From Welwitschia mirabilis (lineage: Eukaryota; Gnetophyta; Gnetopsida; Welwitschiales), in contig JBOZIK010000001.1 in assembly GCA_051453625.1 (NCBI GenBank), forward strand, positions 70,801,266 through 70,865,265: a stretch of 64,000 nt of DNA. The letters are read 5' to 3'. The notes beneath the pieces are model-generated. The model saw only the letters and a list, made by a program, of their open reading frames with translations. It had not been told where the DNA came from and did no database searches. The position numbers were made by a program, and so were the translations under genes. Positions within the stretch are counted from its first letter, which is position 1. Each line of letters begins with the position of its first letter. Below, piece after piece: positions 61,421 to 64,000 of this stretch.

Positions 61421-61488
61421 GATCATATTTATAACTCATGTAACTAATTAGACTGAGTAATATTCTTTCTTTAATTACAAAGGTTAAT

Positions 61489-61548
61489 TAAAGGACCTAA
61501 TAGATATATAATGTATAAAATAAAACTATAACTAAGAGTTAAGTGACA
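61489..61548 (-). repeat. 60-bp 3' LTR of element F
   Basis: It begins TGTCACTTAACTC on the minus strand and ends TCCTTTA (CA to TA in the terminus). About 12 differences from the other copy, mostly transitions. Confidence 0.7.
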
Positions 61549-63682
61549 TCCTAGGAAGCTTCTGAGATATGCATTTCAAACAACCCACTATTTATATTAA
61601 AATTGAGGGGTTTAAATAACCTTAAAATATAATGAAATAGGGAATGATGAGTAATGGAAGAGAAAAATTAGGAAATGGTTTTAACAACCACTTAATTATG
61701 NNNNNNNNNNNNNNNNNNNNNNNNNNNNNNNNNNNNNNNNNNNNNNNNNNNNNNNNNNNNNNNNNNNNNNNNNNNNNNNNNNNNNNNNNNNNNNNNNNNN
61801 NNNNNNNNNNNNNNNNNNNNNNNNNNNNNNNNNNNNNNNNNNNNNNNNNNNNNNNNNNNNNNNNNNNNNNNNNNNNNNNNNNNNNNNNNNNNNNNNNNNN
61901 NNNNNNNNNNNNNNNNNNNNNNNNNNNNNNNNNNNNNNNNNNNNNNNNNNNNNNNNNNNNNNNNNNNNNNNNNNNNNNNNNNNNNNNNNNNNNNNNNNNN
62001 NNNNNNNNNNNNNNNNNNNNNNNNNNNNNNNNNNNNNNNNNNNNNNNNNNNNNNNNNNNNNNNNNNNNNNNNNNNNNNNNNNNNNNNNNNNNNNNNNNNN
62101 NNNNNNNNNNNNNNNNNNNNNNNNNNNNNNNNNNNNNNNNNNNNNNNNNNNNNNNNNNNNNNNNNNNNNNNNNNNNNNNNNNNNNNNNNNNNNNNNNNNN
62201 NNNNNNNNNNNNNNNNNNNNNNNNNNNNNNNNNNNNNNNNNNNNNNNNNNNNNNNNNNNNNNNNNNNNNNNNNNNNNNNNNNNNNNNNNNNNNNNNNNNN
62301 NNNNNNNNNNNNNNNNNNNNNNNNNNNNNNNNNNNNNNNNNNNNNNNNNNNNNNNNNNNNNNNNNNNNNNNNNNNNNNNNNNNNNNNNNNNNNNNNNNNN
62401 NNNNNNNNNNNNNNNNNNNNNNNNNNNNNNNNNNNNNNNNNNNNNNNNNNNNNNNNNNNNNNNNNNNNNNNNNNNNNNNNNNNNNNNNNNNNNNNNNNNN
62501 NNNNNNNNNNNNNNNNNNNNNNNNNNNNNNNNNNNNNNNNNNNNNNNNNNNNNNNNNNNNNNNNNNNNNNNNNNNNNNNNNNNNNNNNNNNNNNNNNNNN
62601 NNNNNNNNNNNNNNNNNNNNNNNNNNNNNNNNNNNNNNNNNNNNNNNNNNNNNNNNNNNNNNNNNNNNNNNNNNNNNNNNNNNNNNNNNNNNNNAAGCAT
62701 GATTGTATGAGTCTTTTAGCATATTTTCTCTTAAGAAGAGCCTTTCATCTTCAGTTGGAACTAAGGAAACATCCATCGCTTTCATATGAACTAGAAATCT
62801 ACAACTAATGCCATCTTCCAATATGAGCAATAAAATAAGCAATATGCAAGATCCATCTCTAAAAATTAGTAATGGTCTTTAGCTGATTGAGTCAAAGAAG
62901 AGTCGCAAAGTAAAATTCATGAGGTGAGAGGATTAAACCTATATCTCTATTAGAAAATTAAACCAAATGCAGTGTTGTAGAAGTGATTTTATGTCTCATC
63001 AGATTTCAACTCAAGATCAAGGATTCTAAAAGTCCAAATTCTCAATGAAATACTTTAGATTAGTACTAAGGTTAGGATTTAGATTAATGTTAAGCTTTTG
63101 ATATTATGACAAAAGCAAATCAGTCATAGAATCCTTAGATCCATGCTTGTATGAATAAGTTGGATAAATCACAAAGGAGAACATTTCCTCAAGCAGAAGC
63201 ATTAGAAGATAACATTAAAAGAGTGAAACATGATCGAAGAGCTTATCCTTCCTTGTGAAATTCATTTTATAGGTCTTATTATGCATCTTTAGATATCCAA
63301 TGATGGAGAAATGCTTGTTGCACTTGTTTTAGGTTTATATTTTTGGGCAATGGCTCTACTTATAGTGATTCCATAGATAAGCGATGGATTTTAATGGCTT
63401 AAATTTTTAATGATTGTGGTTGCAAATGTATTTATTGACTTTACAAAGGATTCTCACCAATTTTTTTCTTCCAAAGAACTAGAGCTTCCAAGGTTTTTAT
63501 ACTAGTTTTTGTGCACTCTTATGTGCATTTGAACATTCATGTCTTACCTAAAACCCTTGTTGCATATCTTAAAGTTAAGATTCATGGTTGAAGAAGTGTC
63601 TTTCTTATGTCTAGATGTTTTCAAAGATTTCTTCTGCAAATCATTTTCGTCTTATTTTTATTTCAAGATCCTCCTAGGTTAT
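61549..63682 (-). other. Interior of element F
   Basis: No gag or pol motif was recognised in the sequenced parts (61,549-61,700 and 62,695-63,682). The longest minus-strand open piece next to the gap (62,842 down to 62,695) reads GISCRFLVHMKAMDVSLVPT and continues into the N run; I cannot assign it. The plus strand has an open piece near 63,195 (FPQAEALEDNIKRVKHDRRA), also unassigned. Sequenced interior is slightly less AT-rich than its surroundings by eye. Confidence 0.5.
61701..62694. other. 994-N gap in element F
   Basis: No duplicated flank is visible, so the missing length is unknown. Confidence 0.9.
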
Positions 63683-63694
63683 GCTCTAATATCA
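63683..63694 (-). other. Primer-binding site of element F
   Basis: Minus strand TGATATTAGAGC, 2 bp after the 5' LTR. It matches TGGTATCAGAGC at 10 of 12 positions; the two changes are G to A and C to T. Confidence 0.7.
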
Positions 63695-63696
63695 TT

Positions 63697-63756
63697 TGAA
63701 GGATCTAATAGACCTGTAATGCATAAAATAGGCCTATAATTAAGAGTCAAGTAACA
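63697..63756 (-). repeat. 60-bp 5' LTR of element F
   Basis: Begins TGTTACTTGACTC and ends GATCCTTCA on the minus strand, with intact TG and CA termini. Confidence 0.75.
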
Positions 63757-63761
63757 TTAAT

Positions 63762-64000
63762 TACATATGTCATTTCCTCATTCTATATCCTTATTAATCC
63801 TTTATAAGCTCATAAGTAAGTTTAGTCATTCAAAATGTGCATACAAAAATAAATGCACAAATCTAAAAATTATCATGTGGCATAGTGAGATAAATATTGA
63901 AATTGTTATGATGAAATATGGCTACATTGTATCTATTGTTAATGTATCATAAATATAAAGGTTTCTCTAGGAATATAACTCTTATGTGGTCAAATGTAAC
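63762..64000 (-). repeat. 5' LTR of element D, outer piece (continues beyond window)
   Basis: It resumes the D LTR after element F: TCATTTCCTCATT, CTCATAAGTAAGTTTA and AAATAAATGCA match 50,470-50,560 and, inverted, 29,110-29,210. The LTR start lies outside the window. Confidence 0.75.

Larger units (their letters stand above)
60835..61488 (-). repeat. 5' LTR of element D, inner piece
   Basis: It matches 49,934-50,470 (same orientation) and 29,200-29,770 (inverted). TATATATA is at 61,310. It continues beyond element F at 63,762. A 102-bp tandem duplication (60,851-61,034) carries the AAGCATAAGAGACCCATT word. Confidence 0.75.
61489..63756 (-). mobile_element. Element F: small copia-like element with 60-bp LTRs
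   Basis: It is flanked by perfect 5-bp repeats TTAAT (61,484-61,488 and 63,757-63,761). Both ends carry a 60-bp direct repeat. On the minus strand the 5' copy begins TGTTACTTGACTC and ends GATCCTTCA, followed by AA and TGATATTAGAGC, which fits the initiator tRNA-Met PBS TGGTATCAGAGC with two transitions. No clear PPT precedes the 3' copy. About 1.15 kb of interior is sequenced plus a 994-N gap (61,701-62,694). The host sequence is continuous across it when compared with R1 and the 3' LTR of D. Confidence 0.75.
49934..64000 (-). mobile_element. Element D: Tekay/Del-type Ty3/gypsy element with two nested insertions
   Basis: On the minus strand: 5' LTR (from beyond 64,000 to about 60,835), long 5' internal region, gag (57,330-56,700), protease (56,600-56,090), RT (55,900-53,600, split), RNase H, integrase, PPT and 3' LTR (51,328-49,934). 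The order protease-RT-RNase H-integrase is Ty3/gypsy. The protease, RT and integrase tails fit the Tekay/Del group. LTR6 splits RT and element F splits the 5' LTR. Confidence 0.8.

Noticed and set aside
1-64000. tRNA genes, rRNA, telomeric or organelle-derived inserts
   Set aside because: I saw no cloverleaf A/B box pair, rRNA core, TTTAGGG array or plastid/mitochondrial gene text; a tRNAscan or organelle search was not possible here.

Overview
This window is nuclear DNA from a flowering plant, and I recognise no host gene in it. It is strongly AT-rich. Almost everything identifiable is decayed LTR retrotransposon from four plant lineages, nested inside one another: Athila/Tat-type Ty3/gypsy, Tekay/Del-type Ty3/gypsy, SIRE/Maximus-type Ty1/copia, and a small copia-like element with 60-bp LTRs. 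No tRNA, rRNA, CRISPR array, operon or organelle insert was seen. The composition suggests gene-poor heterochromatin, possibly pericentromeric; the species cannot be named from this sequence.

Layout. 1-5,784: 3' part of an Athila-like element (+), with its third ORF, polypurine tract (PPT) and LTR1. 5,785-7,579: the 3' tip and LTR2 of a second copy. 7,580-11,104: unassigned. About 11,105-29,075: element C, an Athila/Tat-like element (+) with gag, protease and third ORF but no RT or RNase H. Its 5' LTR is split by element E (12,110-20,791, minus), a SIRE-type copia element with a CTATG target duplication. 29,085-31,626: fragment (R1) of a Tekay-type element. 31,627-35,970: LTR3, primer-binding site (PBS), gag and protease of Athila-like element A, which interrupts R1. 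35,975-39,300: unassigned. 39,300-48,837: 3' two-thirds of Athila-like element B (protease tail, RT, RNase H, integrase, third ORF, PPT, LTR5), whose third ORF is split by a solo LTR (LTR4, duplication ATGCT). 48,838-49,933: unassigned. 49,934-64,000: element D, a Tekay/Del-type element (minus) running from 3' LTR to 5' LTR. Its RT is split by a solo Athila-like LTR (LTR6, duplication GTACC/GTATC), and its 5' LTR is split by element F, the 60-bp-LTR element (duplication TTAAT).

Every coding region is broken by stops and frameshifts. The damage is mostly C-to-T or G-to-A, visible in PBSs, in LTR termini (TG to TA, CA to TA), in one target duplication, and in stop codons at expected Gln positions. 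This is what long-term methylation and deamination of silenced repeats would leave. Nothing here is likely to encode an active enzyme; the value of the window is as a record of insertion order.

Fourteen N runs interrupt the sequence. At least seven are flanked by near-identical copies of the same 25-104 bp, so they look like unmerged contig ends, not biological duplications. Boundaries of diverged elements were found by eye and carry an uncertainty of tens of bases unless a target duplication is given.
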